DNA of 64,000 bases from NCBI RefSeq assembly GCF_018130785.1, contig NZ_JAFCJT010000014.1, positions 1 through 64,000 of the forward strand. Direction: 5' to 3'. Below, piece after piece: positions 24,281 through 32,656 of the stretch. Under the pieces are notes generated by a model that did not search any database, was not told where the DNA came from, and saw only the letters and a list, made by a program, of their open reading frames with translations. The position numbers and the translations under genes were made by a program. The DNA is from Bradyrhizobium liaoningense. GTDB taxonomy: Bacteria; Pseudomonadota; Alphaproteobacteria; Rhizobiales; Xanthobacteraceae. Position 1 is the stretch's first letter. Every line of letters begins with the position of its first letter.

Positions 24281-26534
24281 GCTCAATCTCACCAGCGCGC
24301 CCGCCCATCTGCGCCATGGCTCGAACATCGGCCAGCCGCTGACCCGCCGTGACGGCATCCTCAAGGTCAAGGGGCAGGCGACCTACGCCGCCGACAACCA
24401 TCCGCCCGGCATGCTGTTTGCCGTAATGGCGGTCTCCAGCATCGCGCACGGTCGCGTCACCTCGCTCGATGTCGCCGCCGCAAAACGCCACCCCGGCGTG
24501 GTCGACGTCATGACGCCGGATCACAAGCCGCAGCTCGCGATCGATCCCGAGATCAAGACAAATCCGTTCGTGTTCCGGATGGAGGTCTTGCAGAGCAACG
24601 AAGTCCGCTACGCCAACCAGCCGATCGCCGTCGTGATCGCCGAGACGCTGGAGGCGGCGACGGAAGGTGCGGTGCTGCTGGCGCCCCGCTACGAGGCGCA
24701 GCCCGCGCTGGTTGGGCTCGATGCCGGCACGAGTTACGTGCCGCCCGTCGTCGGCGTCGGCAACCCCACCGAAAATCACCTCGGCGATGTCGAGGCGGGG
24801 CTTGCCTCGGCCGACAAGCAGATCGACGCGATCTACGAGACGCCGCCGCAATATCACAACGCGATGGAGCCGCATGCGATCGTCGCCGCATGGGATGGCG
24901 ACAGTCTGCAGATCGACATGCCGACCCAGGGCCTCATGCTCTCGCTCGGGCGCATTGCCGAGCTGTTCGGCATCGCGCCGGACAAGATCCACATCCGCAG
25001 CCCGTTCCTCGGCGGCGGTTTCGGCTCCAAGGGACTGATGTCCGGGCCGCCGACCCTCGGCATCATGGCCGCGAAGCTGGTCGGAAAGCCGGTGAAGCTC
25101 GTGCTGCGGCGTGAGCAGATGTACGGCCCGGTCGGCCATCGCGCGCCGACGCGCCAGCGGCTTCGCATCGGCGCCGACGGCGAGGGACGCCTGACTGCGC
25201 TCGATCACCACGCCAGGACCGTGTCGAGCACGTTCGACGATTTCTACGAGCCCGCGGCCGACGCCTCGCACACGCTCTATGCGAGCCCGGCGATCCGCAC
25301 CTCGCACGATGCCGTGCGCGTCAACACCGGCACGCCGCTGTTCATGCGCGCGCCGGGCGAGGCGACCGGATCAATCGCGCTCGAAAGCGCGATCGACGAG
25401 ATGGCCTGGGCCTGCGGCATTGATCCGCTTGCCTTCCGCCTCAAGAACTATGCCGAGGTCGAGCCGATCACGGGAAGGCCATTTTCCTCGAAAGCGCTGC
25501 GTGCCTGCTACGATCAGGGCGCAGCGCGTTTTGGCTGGGCGAAGCGCTCGCTCCAGCCTGGACAGATGCGCGATGACGCCGGACTTCTGGTCGGCTGGGG
25601 GATGGGCACCGCGACGTTCCCCGCGCTGATGTTTCAGGCGGAAGCGCGCGCCGTGATCCGCCTCGACGGCTCCGGCGCGATGGAGATCGGCGCGCATGAC
25701 ATGGGGCAGGGCGCCTGGACGGCGTTGGCCCAGATCGCCGCCGACGAGCTCGGGCTCGATATCGATCGCGTCGAGTTCAAGGCCGGTTCCTCCGACTTGC
25801 CCGACGCGGGCATTGCCGGCGGCTCGGCGCATACGGCAACCGCGGGTGCTGCGATCCACAGCGCGGGCGCGGCCGTGATCGCCAAGCTTGCAGATCTCGC
25901 CACCAACGACGAGCGCTCGCCGCTGTTCGGCGCCGGCAATGCCGGCGTGATTGCGCGCAACGGCCGATTGATCAGGCGTGACGACGAGAGCCGCGGCGAG
26001 AGCTACGTCGAGATCCTCGCGCGCGCACGCATCGTCGAGATCGAGGCGCGCGGAACCGGCGCGCCGAATCCTGCGGCGATGGAGGAGTATGCGATGCATG
26101 CGCATGGTGCGGTGTTCGCGGAGGTGAAGGTCGATCCCGAGCTCGGCCAGGTCCGCGTCACCCGCATGGTCGGCGCCTTCGCCGCGGGACGCATCGTCAA
26201 TCCGCATCTGGTCAAGAGCCAGCTGTTCGGCGGCATGATCTGGGGTATGTCGTTCGCGCTGCACGAGGAGGCCATCACCGATCGCCGCAGCGGCCGGATC
26301 ATGAACGCCAATCTCGGCGAGTACCATATCCCGGTGAATGCCGACGTGCCGCCGCTCGACGTGATCACGGTCGAGGAACACGATCCGCATGTGAATGCGC
26401 TCGGCATCAAGGGTGTCGGGGAGATCGGTATCACCGGCAGCGCCGGTGCGGTCGCCAACGCAGTCTGGCATGCGACCGGCGTGCGCGTCCGCCGCTTTCC
26501 GATCCGGATCGAGGACTTGCTGGCGCAGCGTTGA
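24273..26534 (+). CDS. Molybdopterin-binding large subunit of aldehyde oxidoreductase (PaoC-like)
   Basis: The 753-residue product uses the ATG at 24273, eight bases inside the previous gene; an upstream frame extension covers antisense-like sequence. An Ald_Xan_dh_C domain at about 30-140 is followed by two molybdopterin-binding domains. Visible motifs are FLGGGFGSKG at about 245, MRAPGEATGSIALESAIDEMAW at about 355 and the end motif KGVGEIGITGSAGA, whose Glu is the catalytic base of the family. It oxidises an aldehyde or N-heterocycle with water as oxygen source; the true substrate cannot be read from sequence. No XdhC/PaoD maturation gene follows. Confidence 0.93.
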   Translation: MPELNLTSAPAHLRHGSNIGQPLTRRDGILKVKGQATYAADNHPPGMLFAVMAVSSIAHGRVTSLDVAAAKRHPGVVDVMTPDHKPQLAIDPEIKTNPFVFRMEVLQSNEVRYANQPIAVVIAETLEAATEGAVLLAPRYEAQPALVGLDAGTSYVPPVVGVGNPTENHLGDVEAGLASADKQIDAIYETPPQYHNAMEPHAIVAAWDGDSLQIDMPTQGLMLSLGRIAELFGIAPDKIHIRSPFLGGGFGSKGLMSGPPTLGIMAAKLVGKPVKLVLRREQMYGPVGHRAPTRQRLRIGADGEGRLTALDHHARTVSSTFDDFYEPAADASHTLYASPAIRTSHDAVRVNTGTPLFMRAPGEATGSIALESAIDEMAWACGIDPLAFRLKNYAEVEPITGRPFSSKALRACYDQGAARFGWAKRSLQPGQMRDDAGLLVGWGMGTATFPALMFQAEARAVIRLDGSGAMEIGAHDMGQGAWTALAQIAADELGLDIDRVEFKAGSSDLPDAGIAGGSAHTATAGAAIHSAGAAVIAKLADLATNDERSPLFGAGNAGVIARNGRLIRRDDESRGESYVEILARARIVEIEARGTGAPNPAAMEEYAMHAHGAVFAEVKVDPELGQVRVTRMVGAFAAGRIVNPHLVKSQLFGGMIWGMSFALHEEAITDRRSGRIMNANLGEYHIPVNADVPPLDVITVEEHDPHVNALGIKGVGEIGITGSAGAVANAVWHATGVRVRRFPIRIEDLLAQR

Positions 26535-26541
26535 GGCGGCG

Positions 26542-26568
26542 GGCGGGGCGAGATATTCTCGTTCCGCC
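26542..26568. terminator. Hairpin between the oxidoreductase operon and a 50-residue protein
   Basis: GGCGGGGCGAGA (26542-26553) and TCTCGTTCCGCC (26557-26568) form a 12-base stem in RNA if two G-U pairs are allowed. It follows the large subunit stop by 7 bases and lies between convergent genes. It lacks a T-run. Confidence 0.5.
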
Positions 26569-26576
26569 GCGTACCG

Positions 26577-26729
26577 CTAATGCAGCTTCCTGCGGAGGGC
26601 CTTGAGCGCCTCCCGCTGTGTCTCGATGTATTCGGCAATAGCCTTGCGCAGCTCGCGTGAATGGAGCTTGTCGGCATCACGCTGCACTTCATCGAGCGCA
26701 GCCTCTGCATTGGCGAGCGTGATCTTCAT
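26577..26729 (-). CDS. Small helical protein, 50 residues
   Basis: The frame starts at ATG 26729 and stops at TAG 26577-26579. It reads MKITLANAEAALDEVQRDAD then a charged helix KLHSRELRKAIAEYIETQRE and ends in ALKALRRKLH. It is rich in Ala, Glu, Lys and Arg, without Pro or Gly, and is expected to be one or two long helices. There is no signal peptide. Codon use resembles the neighbours (third-base G/C). It matches no family I can name. It is convergent with the molybdenum oxidoreductase operon. The evidence is an intact, well-composed frame only. Confidence 0.5.
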   Translation of the reverse strand: MKITLANAEAALDEVQRDADKLHSRELRKAIAEYIETQREALKALRRKLH

Positions 26730-26872
26730 CTGCGAGCCCAGTTACGAAGCGGCGCCGGAATGTCTCGGCTAGGGTTCGCAACATATAGCGGCCCGGCTCG
26801 CGGAAATTGAGGTGGCTCAAGCTCCGTAAGATACCGGTGGCTCCGTAAGATCCCGGAGAGCGCTGATGCGCT

Positions 26873-27421
26873 TCAGAAGGTCGGCGGTGTGCAGGCCGAG
26901 ATCACTTCGCACGGCTTGCCGCCGACGCAGCGGAAGCGATGCGGGCGACGGCTCTCGAAGTAGTAGGCATCGCCCGGATTGAGGATGCGGCGTTCGTCCT
27001 CGACGGTGACCTCGAGCTTCCCCGAGATCACGATGCCACCTTCCTCGCCGTCATGGACGAGATGAACGCGCCCGGTGTCGCTGCCGGGCTCGTAACGCTC
27101 CTTCAGGATCTGCAGGCTGCGGCCGAACAGATTGTCGCCGATCTGGCGATACGAGATCGGCTTCTTGCCGACCTCGGTCAGCTCCTCCGCGCGATAGAAG
27201 ATCTTGCGCCGTGACTCCGGCTCCAGCGCGAAGAACTCGGCGAGCCCCATCGGGATGCCGTCGAGGATGCGCTTGAGCGCGCCGACCGACGGGTTCATCT
27301 GGTTGGATTCGATCAGCGAGATCGTCGAATTGGTGACGCCCGCGCGCTTGGCGAGCTCGCGCTGCGACAGCTTGTGGCGTGCCCGGATGAATCGCAGCCG
27401 TCCACCGATGTCGACGCTCAT
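26873..27421 (-). CDS. XRE-cupin transcriptional regulator (PuuR-like)
   Basis: The protein has 182 residues. The N-terminal Xre helix-turn-helix at about 8-62 contains KLSQRELAKRAGVTNSTISLIE, and the C-terminal cupin at about 105-180 contains VHDGEEGGIVISGKLEVTVEDE and PGDAYYFESRRPHRF. This arrangement and length match PuuR, the repressor of putrescine use. The cupin probably binds an amine or amino acid. It is divergent from the aminotransferase gene with 148 bases between starts, so it likely controls that gene. A second protein of the same type is at 30393-31055. Confidence 0.9.
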   Translation of the reverse strand: MSVDIGGRLRFIRARHKLSQRELAKRAGVTNSTISLIESNQMNPSVGALKRILDGIPMGLAEFFALEPESRRKIFYRAEELTEVGKKPISYRQIGDNLFGRSLQILKERYEPGSDTGRVHLVHDGEEGGIVISGKLEVTVEDERRILNPGDAYYFESRRPHRFRCVGGKPCEVISACTPPTF

Positions 27422-27569
27422 GCCCTGGCCTCTGTTTCAGGTGTTGCGGATCGCGCAAATATGGACCGGCTGCCCCAGTTAAATCAATGGCTTGCAGGTC
27501 ACCAGAAAAGGACTTGTTGCCCCATCCAAGCCGTGGCTCTGCTAGTGGGTCAGCAAAGGAGCGTGGCCC

Positions 27570-28898
27570 GTGACCCTTCATCAGATTCCGAACACTATCA
27601 AGACCGACGCGTTCTGGATGCCGTTCACGGCCAACCGTCAGTTCAAGAAGGCGCCGCGCCTGTTCTCCTCGGCCGAGGGCATGCACTACACCACCGTCGA
27701 CGGGCGCAAGGTGATCGACGGCTCCGCCGGCCTCTGGTGCGTCAATGCCGGCCACGGCCGCAAGCAGATCGCCGCTGCGGTGGAGCGCCAGCTCATGACG
27801 CTGGACTTCGCGCCGACCTTCCAGATGGGCCATCCGCTGGCATTCGACTTCGCCGAGCGTCTCGCCGAGATCGCGCCGAAGGGCCTCGACCGCATCTTCT
27901 TCACCAACTCTGGCTCCGAGTCGGTTGACACCGCACTGAAGATCGCGCTCGCCTATCACCGCGCCAACGGCCAGTCGAGCCGCACCCGCCTGATCGGCCG
28001 CGAGCGCGGCTATCACGGCGTCGGCTTCGGCGGCACCTCGGTCGGCGGCATGGTCGCCAACCGCCGTGCCTTCGCCACGCTGCTGCCGGGCGTCGACCAC
28101 ATCCGCCACACTCATGATCTCACCCGCAACGCCTTCGCCAAGGACCAGCCCGAGCACGGCGCCGAGCTCGCCGACGATCTCGAGCGTCTGGTCGGCCTGC
28201 ACGGCGCCGAGACGATCGCCGCCGTCATCGTCGAACCGGTGCCGGGTTCGACCGCGGTGCTGCCGCCGCCGAAGGGTTATCTGCAGCGCCTGCGCCAGAT
28301 CTGCGACAAGCACGGCATCCTCCTGATCTTCGACGAAGTCATCACCGGCTTCGGCCGTCTCGGCACCCCGTTCGCCGCCAACTTCTTCGGCGTCACGCCG
28401 GACCTGATGACGACCGCCAAGGGCATCACCAACGGCACCATTCCCTGCGGTGCCGTGTTCGCGAGCCGCAAAGTGCATGACGGCATGATGGTCGGCCCAG
28501 AGAACCAGATGGAGCTGTTCCACGGCTACACCTATTCCGCGCATCCGACCGCCTGCGCCGCTGGTATCGCCACGCTCGACATCTACAAGGACGAGGGCCT
28601 GCTCACGCGCGGTGCGACGATGGCAGAATACTGGCGCGACGCGCTGCATTCGCTGAAGGGTCTGCCGAACGTCGTCGACATCCGCAATTGCGGCCTGATG
28701 GGCGCGGTCGAGCTCGCCCCGCGTGATGGCGTCGTCGGCGCGCGCGGCTACGACGTCATGGTCGACTGCTTCAACACGGGCCTTTACCTCCGCATGAGCG
28801 GCGACAGCTTCGCGATGTCGCCGCCCCTCATCGTCGAGAAGAGCCACATCGACCAGATGGTCTCGATCCTCGGTGACGCCATCAAGAAGGTGGCCTGA
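27570..28898 (+). CDS. PLP-dependent omega-amino acid:pyruvate aminotransferase (class III)
   Basis: The protein has 442 residues. The class-III signature is visible: FDEVITGFGRLG near 260, then TTAKGITNGTIPCGAVF with the PLP-binding Lys at about 285, and FTNSGSESVDTALKIA near 110 for cofactor phosphate binding. It resembles beta-alanine/omega-amino acid:pyruvate transaminases. It removes an amino group from beta-alanine, GABA or a diamine-derived amino acid, with pyruvate as acceptor. It is first in a same-strand run with dadA, and is divergent from a PuuR-like regulator. The exact substrate is not set by sequence. Confidence 0.9.
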   Translation: MTLHQIPNTIKTDAFWMPFTANRQFKKAPRLFSSAEGMHYTTVDGRKVIDGSAGLWCVNAGHGRKQIAAAVERQLMTLDFAPTFQMGHPLAFDFAERLAEIAPKGLDRIFFTNSGSESVDTALKIALAYHRANGQSSRTRLIGRERGYHGVGFGGTSVGGMVANRRAFATLLPGVDHIRHTHDLTRNAFAKDQPEHGAELADDLERLVGLHGAETIAAVIVEPVPGSTAVLPPPKGYLQRLRQICDKHGILLIFDEVITGFGRLGTPFAANFFGVTPDLMTTAKGITNGTIPCGAVFASRKVHDGMMVGPENQMELFHGYTYSAHPTACAAGIATLDIYKDEGLLTRGATMAEYWRDALHSLKGLPNVVDIRNCGLMGAVELAPRDGVVGARGYDVMVDCFNTGLYLRMSGDSFAMSPPLIVEKSHIDQMVSILGDAIKKVA

Positions 28899-28908
28899 TA
28901 ATTGCTCT

Positions 28909-28939
28909 CGCCGCTGCAGGGTTTTATCTTGCAGCGGCG
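28909..28939. terminator. Hairpin between the aminotransferase gene and dadA
   Basis: CGCCGCTGCA (28909-28918) and TGCAGCGGCG (28930-28939) pair perfectly over 10 bases with an 11-base loop rich in T. It fills most of the 70-base gap before the dadA GTG start and may act as an attenuator or processing site. Confidence 0.5.
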
Positions 28940-28968
28940 CGCGTGATGCCGCGGGAGTTTGACGAAGC

Positions 28969-30234
28969 GTGAAAGTTCTGATCCTCGGCAGCGGTGTCAT
29001 CGGTGTCACCTCTGCCTACTACCTTGCGCGTGCCGGTCATGAGGTGACGGTCGTCGACCGTCAGCCCGAGCCGGCACTGGAGACCTCGTTCGCCAATGCC
29101 GGCGAGGTATCGCCCGGCTATTCCTCGCCCTGGGCCGGCCCCGGTGTGCCGGTGAAGGCGATCAAGTGGCTTCTGATGAAGCACGGCCCGCTGGTGATCC
29201 GGCCGAAGCTCGATCCCGTCATGTGGATCTGGCTGCTCAAGATGCTGCGCAACTGCACCAGCGCGCGCTATGCGGTCAACAAGAGCCGGATGATTCCGAT
29301 CGCGGAATACAGCCGCGACTGCTTGCGCGACCTACGCCGCGACATCGGTATTCAATATGACGAGCGCTCGCAGGGCACGCTGCAGCTGTTCCGCTACCAA
29401 CAGCAGATCGACGGCACAGCTGAGGACATCGCCGTGCTCAAGCAATATGGCGTGCCTTACGAAGTGCTGAGCCGCGAGGGCTGCATCGCGGTCGAGCCGG
29501 CGCTCGCCGCCGTGAAGGAGAAGTTCGCCGGCGGGCTTCGCCTGCCGCAGGACGAGACCGGCGACTGCCACATGTTCACGCAGGCGCTGGCCAGGCACGC
29601 CGAAGCGCTCGGCGTGCGCTTCATGTTCAACACCGGCATCGATCGCATCGTCACGGACGGCGCGCGCGTCAGTGGTGTCGTGACCAGCGCCGGCACGTTG
29701 CAGGCGGATAGCTACGTGCTCGCGCTCGGAAGCTGGTCGTCGCGGCTCGTTGCGCCGCTCGGCATCTCATTGCCGGTCTATCCGGTGAAGGGCTATTCGA
29801 TCACGGTGCCGATCAAGGACGCCTCCGGCGCGCCGGAATCGACCGTGATGGACGAGAGCTACAAGGTCGCGATCACCCGTCTCGGCAATCGCATTCGCGT
29901 CGGCGGTACGGCCGAAATTTCCGGCTATTCGAGCCAGCTCTACGACGCCCGCCGCGCCACGCTCGATCACTCGCTGACCGATCTGTTCCCGCGCGGAGGC
30001 GATCTCTCCAAGGCCACGTTCTGGAGCGGCCTGCGCCCGATGACGCCGGACGGCCCGCCCGTGATCGGCCCGACGCAATACGCCAATCTGCACCTCAACA
30101 CCGGCCACGGCACGCTCGGCTGGACCATGTCCTGCGGCTCCGGCCGCGTGCTCGCGGACATGCTATCGGGCAAGAAGCCGGAGGTCGATGTGAGTGCGCT
30201 GACGGTGGATAGGTATAGTCACCGGTTTGGGTAA
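28969..30234 (+). CDS. dadA: D-amino acid dehydrogenase small subunit (DadA)
   Basis: The protein has 421 residues and starts at GTG 28969. The N-terminal FAD site is LGSGVIGVTSAYYLARAGHEVTVVDRQ at about 4-31; the family motif ETSFANAGEVSPGYSSPWAGPG at about 36 and GTLGWTMSCGSGR near the C-terminus are typical of DadA. It is a membrane-associated flavoenzyme that converts D-amino acids to keto acids and ammonium and passes electrons to quinone. The usual partner DadX (alanine racemase) is not adjacent. It follows the aminotransferase in a likely operon. Confidence 0.93.
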   Translation: MKVLILGSGVIGVTSAYYLARAGHEVTVVDRQPEPALETSFANAGEVSPGYSSPWAGPGVPVKAIKWLLMKHGPLVIRPKLDPVMWIWLLKMLRNCTSARYAVNKSRMIPIAEYSRDCLRDLRRDIGIQYDERSQGTLQLFRYQQQIDGTAEDIAVLKQYGVPYEVLSREGCIAVEPALAAVKEKFAGGLRLPQDETGDCHMFTQALARHAEALGVRFMFNTGIDRIVTDGARVSGVVTSAGTLQADSYVLALGSWSSRLVAPLGISLPVYPVKGYSITVPIKDASGAPESTVMDESYKVAITRLGNRIRVGGTAEISGYSSQLYDARRATLDHSLTDLFPRGGDLSKATFWSGLRPMTPDGPPVIGPTQYANLHLNTGHGTLGWTMSCGSGRVLADMLSGKKPEVDVSALTVDRYSHRFG

Positions 30235-30247
30235 CGCTCCATCCCCT

Positions 30248-30333
30248 CGTCATTGCGAGGAGCGAAGCGACGAAGCAATCCAGAATGTCTCCGCGGAAAG
30301 ACTCTGGATTGCTTTGCTTCGCTCGCAATGACG
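30248..30333. repeat. Intergenic palindromic repeat (CGTCATTGCGAGGAGCGAAG type)
   Basis: It starts CGTCATTGCGAGGAGCGAAG and ends CTTCGCTCGCAATGACG, with a GCAATCCAGA/TCTGGATTGC inner pair, so the whole 86 bases fold into one long hairpin. It lies between dadA and the convergent regulator gene. Confidence 0.75.
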
Positions 30334-30392
30334 ATGTTGAAGCGTCGCCGCTCTTCTCACTTTCGCTGCGCGCGGTGGAAGGTGAGCAGGGC

Positions 30393-31055
30393 TTACCCCG
30401 CTCCCGTCACGCAATTCACCCACAGCACCACCGCCTTTGCATCCTGCATCGGATTGGAAAACCGGTGCGGCCGGCGGCTCGCGAAGCGAAAGCTGTCGCC
30501 CGTCTTCAGCGACCACGTCTCGCTGTCCACCGTCAGCATCATCTCGCCTTCCAGCACCAGGCCGGCTTCCTCGCCGTCGTGGGTGTAGAGCTCGTCGCCG
30601 GTGGAGCCGCCGGGCTCCAGATGCACCAGGAACAGATTGAGCCGGTTGTCGCTGCTCGCCGGACTCAGCAACTGCTTCGACACCCCGGTGCGCCAGAGTT
30701 TCAGTTCGGGCCGCTGGAGCCCGCGCGTCACCACCTGATCGGAAACGCCGTCGGCACTCGGGCTTGCGCCGAACAGCGCGGCGATGCCGACGCCGAGCAC
30801 GTCGGCGAGCGTGGCCAGCACGCGCAGCGACGGCGACGAAAGGCCGCGCTCGATCTGGCTGAGGAAGCCGATCGACAAGTCCGTGCGCGCCGCGACCGTC
30901 TCCAGCGAGAATTGCCTGACGCGCCGGAGATCCCTGATGCGGCGGCCGACCGCGACGTCCATCGCGGGCTCGGCCGGCTTGATGATCGCCTTGGACTTCA
31001 CCTTCTTCGCCGGCTTTGCGGCGGCCGGTTTGCGCATTCTTTTGCCACCGCTCAC
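30393..31055 (-). CDS. XRE-cupin transcriptional regulator, second copy
   Basis: The protein has 220 residues: a basic Lys/Ala N-terminal extension of about 35 residues, Xre helix-turn-helix at about 38-92 (FSLETVAARTDLSIGFLSQIERG), then a cupin at about 140-218 (THDGEEAGLVLEGEMMLTVDSE). It is the same architecture as the 26873-27421 protein but with a longer start. The divergent ABC transporter gene starts 161 bases away. Two inverted repeats in that gap are possible binding sites. It probably senses the amine or amino acid imported by that transporter. Confidence 0.9.
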   Translation of the reverse strand: MSGGKRMRKPAAAKPAKKVKSKAIIKPAEPAMDVAVGRRIRDLRRVRQFSLETVAARTDLSIGFLSQIERGLSSPSLRVLATLADVLGVGIAALFGASPSADGVSDQVVTRGLQRPELKLWRTGVSKQLLSPASSDNRLNLFLVHLEPGGSTGDELYTHDGEEAGLVLEGEMMLTVDSETWSLKTGDSFRFASRRPHRFSNPMQDAKAVVLWVNCVTGAG

Positions 31056-31069
31056 GTCAAACCGCTTCC

Positions 31070-31083
31070 TTCATGTGCATGAA
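31070..31083. promoter_or_regulatory. Inverted repeat near the regulator start
   Basis: TTCATG-TG-CATGAA is a perfect inverted repeat 15 bases upstream of the XRE-cupin ATG. It could be an autoregulatory operator; this is inferred from symmetry only. Confidence 0.35.
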
Positions 31084-31116
31084 AACCGCTTGCATCGGCC
31101 GCGAAAGTGTGACCAA

Positions 31117-31136
31117 ATTTTCATATTGGTGAAAAT
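31117..31136. promoter_or_regulatory. Candidate operator between the XRE-cupin regulator and the ABC transporter
   Basis: The arms ATTTTCA and TGAAAAT are separated by six bases (TATTGG). It lies about 80 bases before the ABC binding-protein gene and about 60 bases before the regulator, in AT-rich DNA unlike the surroundings. An operator for the divergent pair is the simplest reading. Confidence 0.5.
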
Positions 31137-31216
31137 AGGCCGAAACGGCGTGGCCCGCAACGTCTGATCACGACATGCGCGAGCGCCGCCATCGGCCAGG
31201 CCCAAAGGGGGATGCG

Positions 31217-31975
31217 ATGAAGCGTTTTGGTCTGGCCGCGGTCGCGGCGCTCGCGATTGCAGCCGTAGCGCCGGCTTCGGCGCAGCAGGTGCTGAAGGTC
31301 GGCTCGACACCGACAGGCATTCCGTTCACCTTCCTCGACACCAAGACCAATACCATCCAGGGCATCATGGTCGATCTCGTCACCGAGGTCGGCAAGGATG
31401 CCGGGTTCAACGTGCAGATCGAGCCGATGCAGTTCTCGGCGCTGATCCCCTCGCTGACATCGGGCAAGATCGACATCATCGCGGCTGCGATGTTCATCAC
31501 GGCACCGCGGAAAGAGGTCGTCGACTTCTCCGACCCGATCTACACCTATGGCGAGGGCCTGGTGGTGCCGAAGAGCGACACCAAGGCCTATGTCACGCAG
31601 GATGATCTGAAGGGCGAGACGGTCGGCGCCCAGGTCGGCACCGCCTTCGTCGATGCGCTGAAGAAGTCCGGTCTGTTCGCCGACGTGAAGGCCTACGACA
31701 CCATCCCGGACATCCTGCGCGACGTGAACACCGGCCGCCTCAAGGCCGGCTACGCCGACTATCCGATCCTCGCCTACAATCTGAAGCAGGGCGGTTTCCC
31801 CGAAGTGCGCCTCGTCGACGGCTACAAGCCCGTCACCGTCGGCTCGGTCGGCATCGGCGTCCGCAAGGGCGAGGCTGCACTGCTCGGCAAGATCAACGCC
31901 TCGCTGGCGAAGCTGAAGGCCAACGGCACGATCGACAAGATCCTCGATAAATGGGGCCTGAAGGCGCAAGGCTGA
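31217..31975 (+). CDS. Polar amino-acid ABC transporter, periplasmic binding protein (family 3)
   Basis: The 252-residue product uses the ATG at 31217, preceded by AAAGGGGG; the frame opens earlier at 31175 without a signal. A signal peptide at about 1-21 ends in ASAQQ. The fold is SBP_bac_3 with LKVGSTPTGIPFTFLDTKTN at the start, GIMVDLVTEVGKDAGF, and two lobes ending in LKANGTIDKILDKWGL. It binds amino acids or opines in the periplasm and delivers them to the following permease. It is first in a four-gene run on the same strand, 27 bases before the permease. Confidence 0.9.
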   Translation: MKRFGLAAVAALAIAAVAPASAQQVLKVGSTPTGIPFTFLDTKTNTIQGIMVDLVTEVGKDAGFNVQIEPMQFSALIPSLTSGKIDIIAAAMFITAPRKEVVDFSDPIYTYGEGLVVPKSDTKAYVTQDDLKGETVGAQVGTAFVDALKKSGLFADVKAYDTIPDILRDVNTGRLKAGYADYPILAYNLKQGGFPEVRLVDGYKPVTVGSVGIGVRKGEAALLGKINASLAKLKANGTIDKILDKWGLKAQG

Positions 31976-32002
31976 TAGGGTCCGATCGATGAAGGCTGAC
32001 CG

Positions 32003-32656
32003 ATGAAAAGATTCTGGCACGACGCCGCCGAGTTCTTCCCGATCCTGATGAACGGCGTCGCGCTGACGATCATCGTCACCATCGGCTCGCTGCTGCTCTC
32101 GACCGTGCTGGGCCTGATCTGGGCGATGATGCGGGTCTCCGGCATCCGCGTCCTGTCGATGCTCAGCGCCAGCCTGATCAACGTGATCCGCGGCATCCCG
32201 ATCATCGTGCTGTTGTTCTATCTCTACTTCGTGATGCCGGATCTCGGCGTCACGTTGTCGGCCTTGCAGGCCGCGATCCTCGGGCTTGGCATCGCCTATT
32301 CGGCCTACCAGGCCGAGAATTTCCGCGCGGGCATCGAGGCGATCGACAAGGGCCAGATCGAGGCGGCGCAGTCGATCGGCATGGGCTGGTGGCTCACCAT
32401 GCGCCGCGTGGTGCTGCCGCAGGCGGTGCGCATCGTGCTGCCGCCCTACGGCAACGTCATGATCATGATGTTGAAGGATTCCTCGCAGGCCTCGACCATC
32501 ACGGTCGCCGAGCTCGCGTTGCAAGGCAAGCTGATCGCCTCCTCGACCTTCAAGAACACCAACGTGTTCACGCTGGTGGCGCTGATGTATCTCACCATGA
32601 GCATCCCGCTGATCCTGCTGGTCCGTCATTTCGAGAAGCGGGCCGGCAAGCGATGA
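32003..32656 (+). CDS. Polar amino-acid ABC transporter, permease
   Basis: The protein has 217 residues with about five membrane spans. The HisM/GlnP-family signature is present: GIAYSAYQAENFRAGIEAIDKGQIEAAQSIGM near 95-125, the EAA loop that contacts the ATPase. Only one permease gene is present, so it probably acts as a homodimer. It overlaps the ATP-binding gene by four bases (ATGA), typical of co-translated import complexes. Confidence 0.92.
   Translation: MKRFWHDAAEFFPILMNGVALTIIVTIGSLLLSTVLGLIWAMMRVSGIRVLSMLSASLINVIRGIPIIVLLFYLYFVMPDLGVTLSALQAAILGLGIAYSAYQAENFRAGIEAIDKGQIEAAQSIGMGWWLTMRRVVLPQAVRIVLPPYGNVMIMMLKDSSQASTITVAELALQGKLIASSTFKNTNVFTLVALMYLTMSIPLILLVRHFEKRAGKR

Noticed and set aside
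27051..29009. 652-codon minus-strand frame opposite the aminotransferase gene
   Set aside because: It is antisense to a clear PLP enzyme and its downstream part reads out of frame through the XRE-cupin gene.
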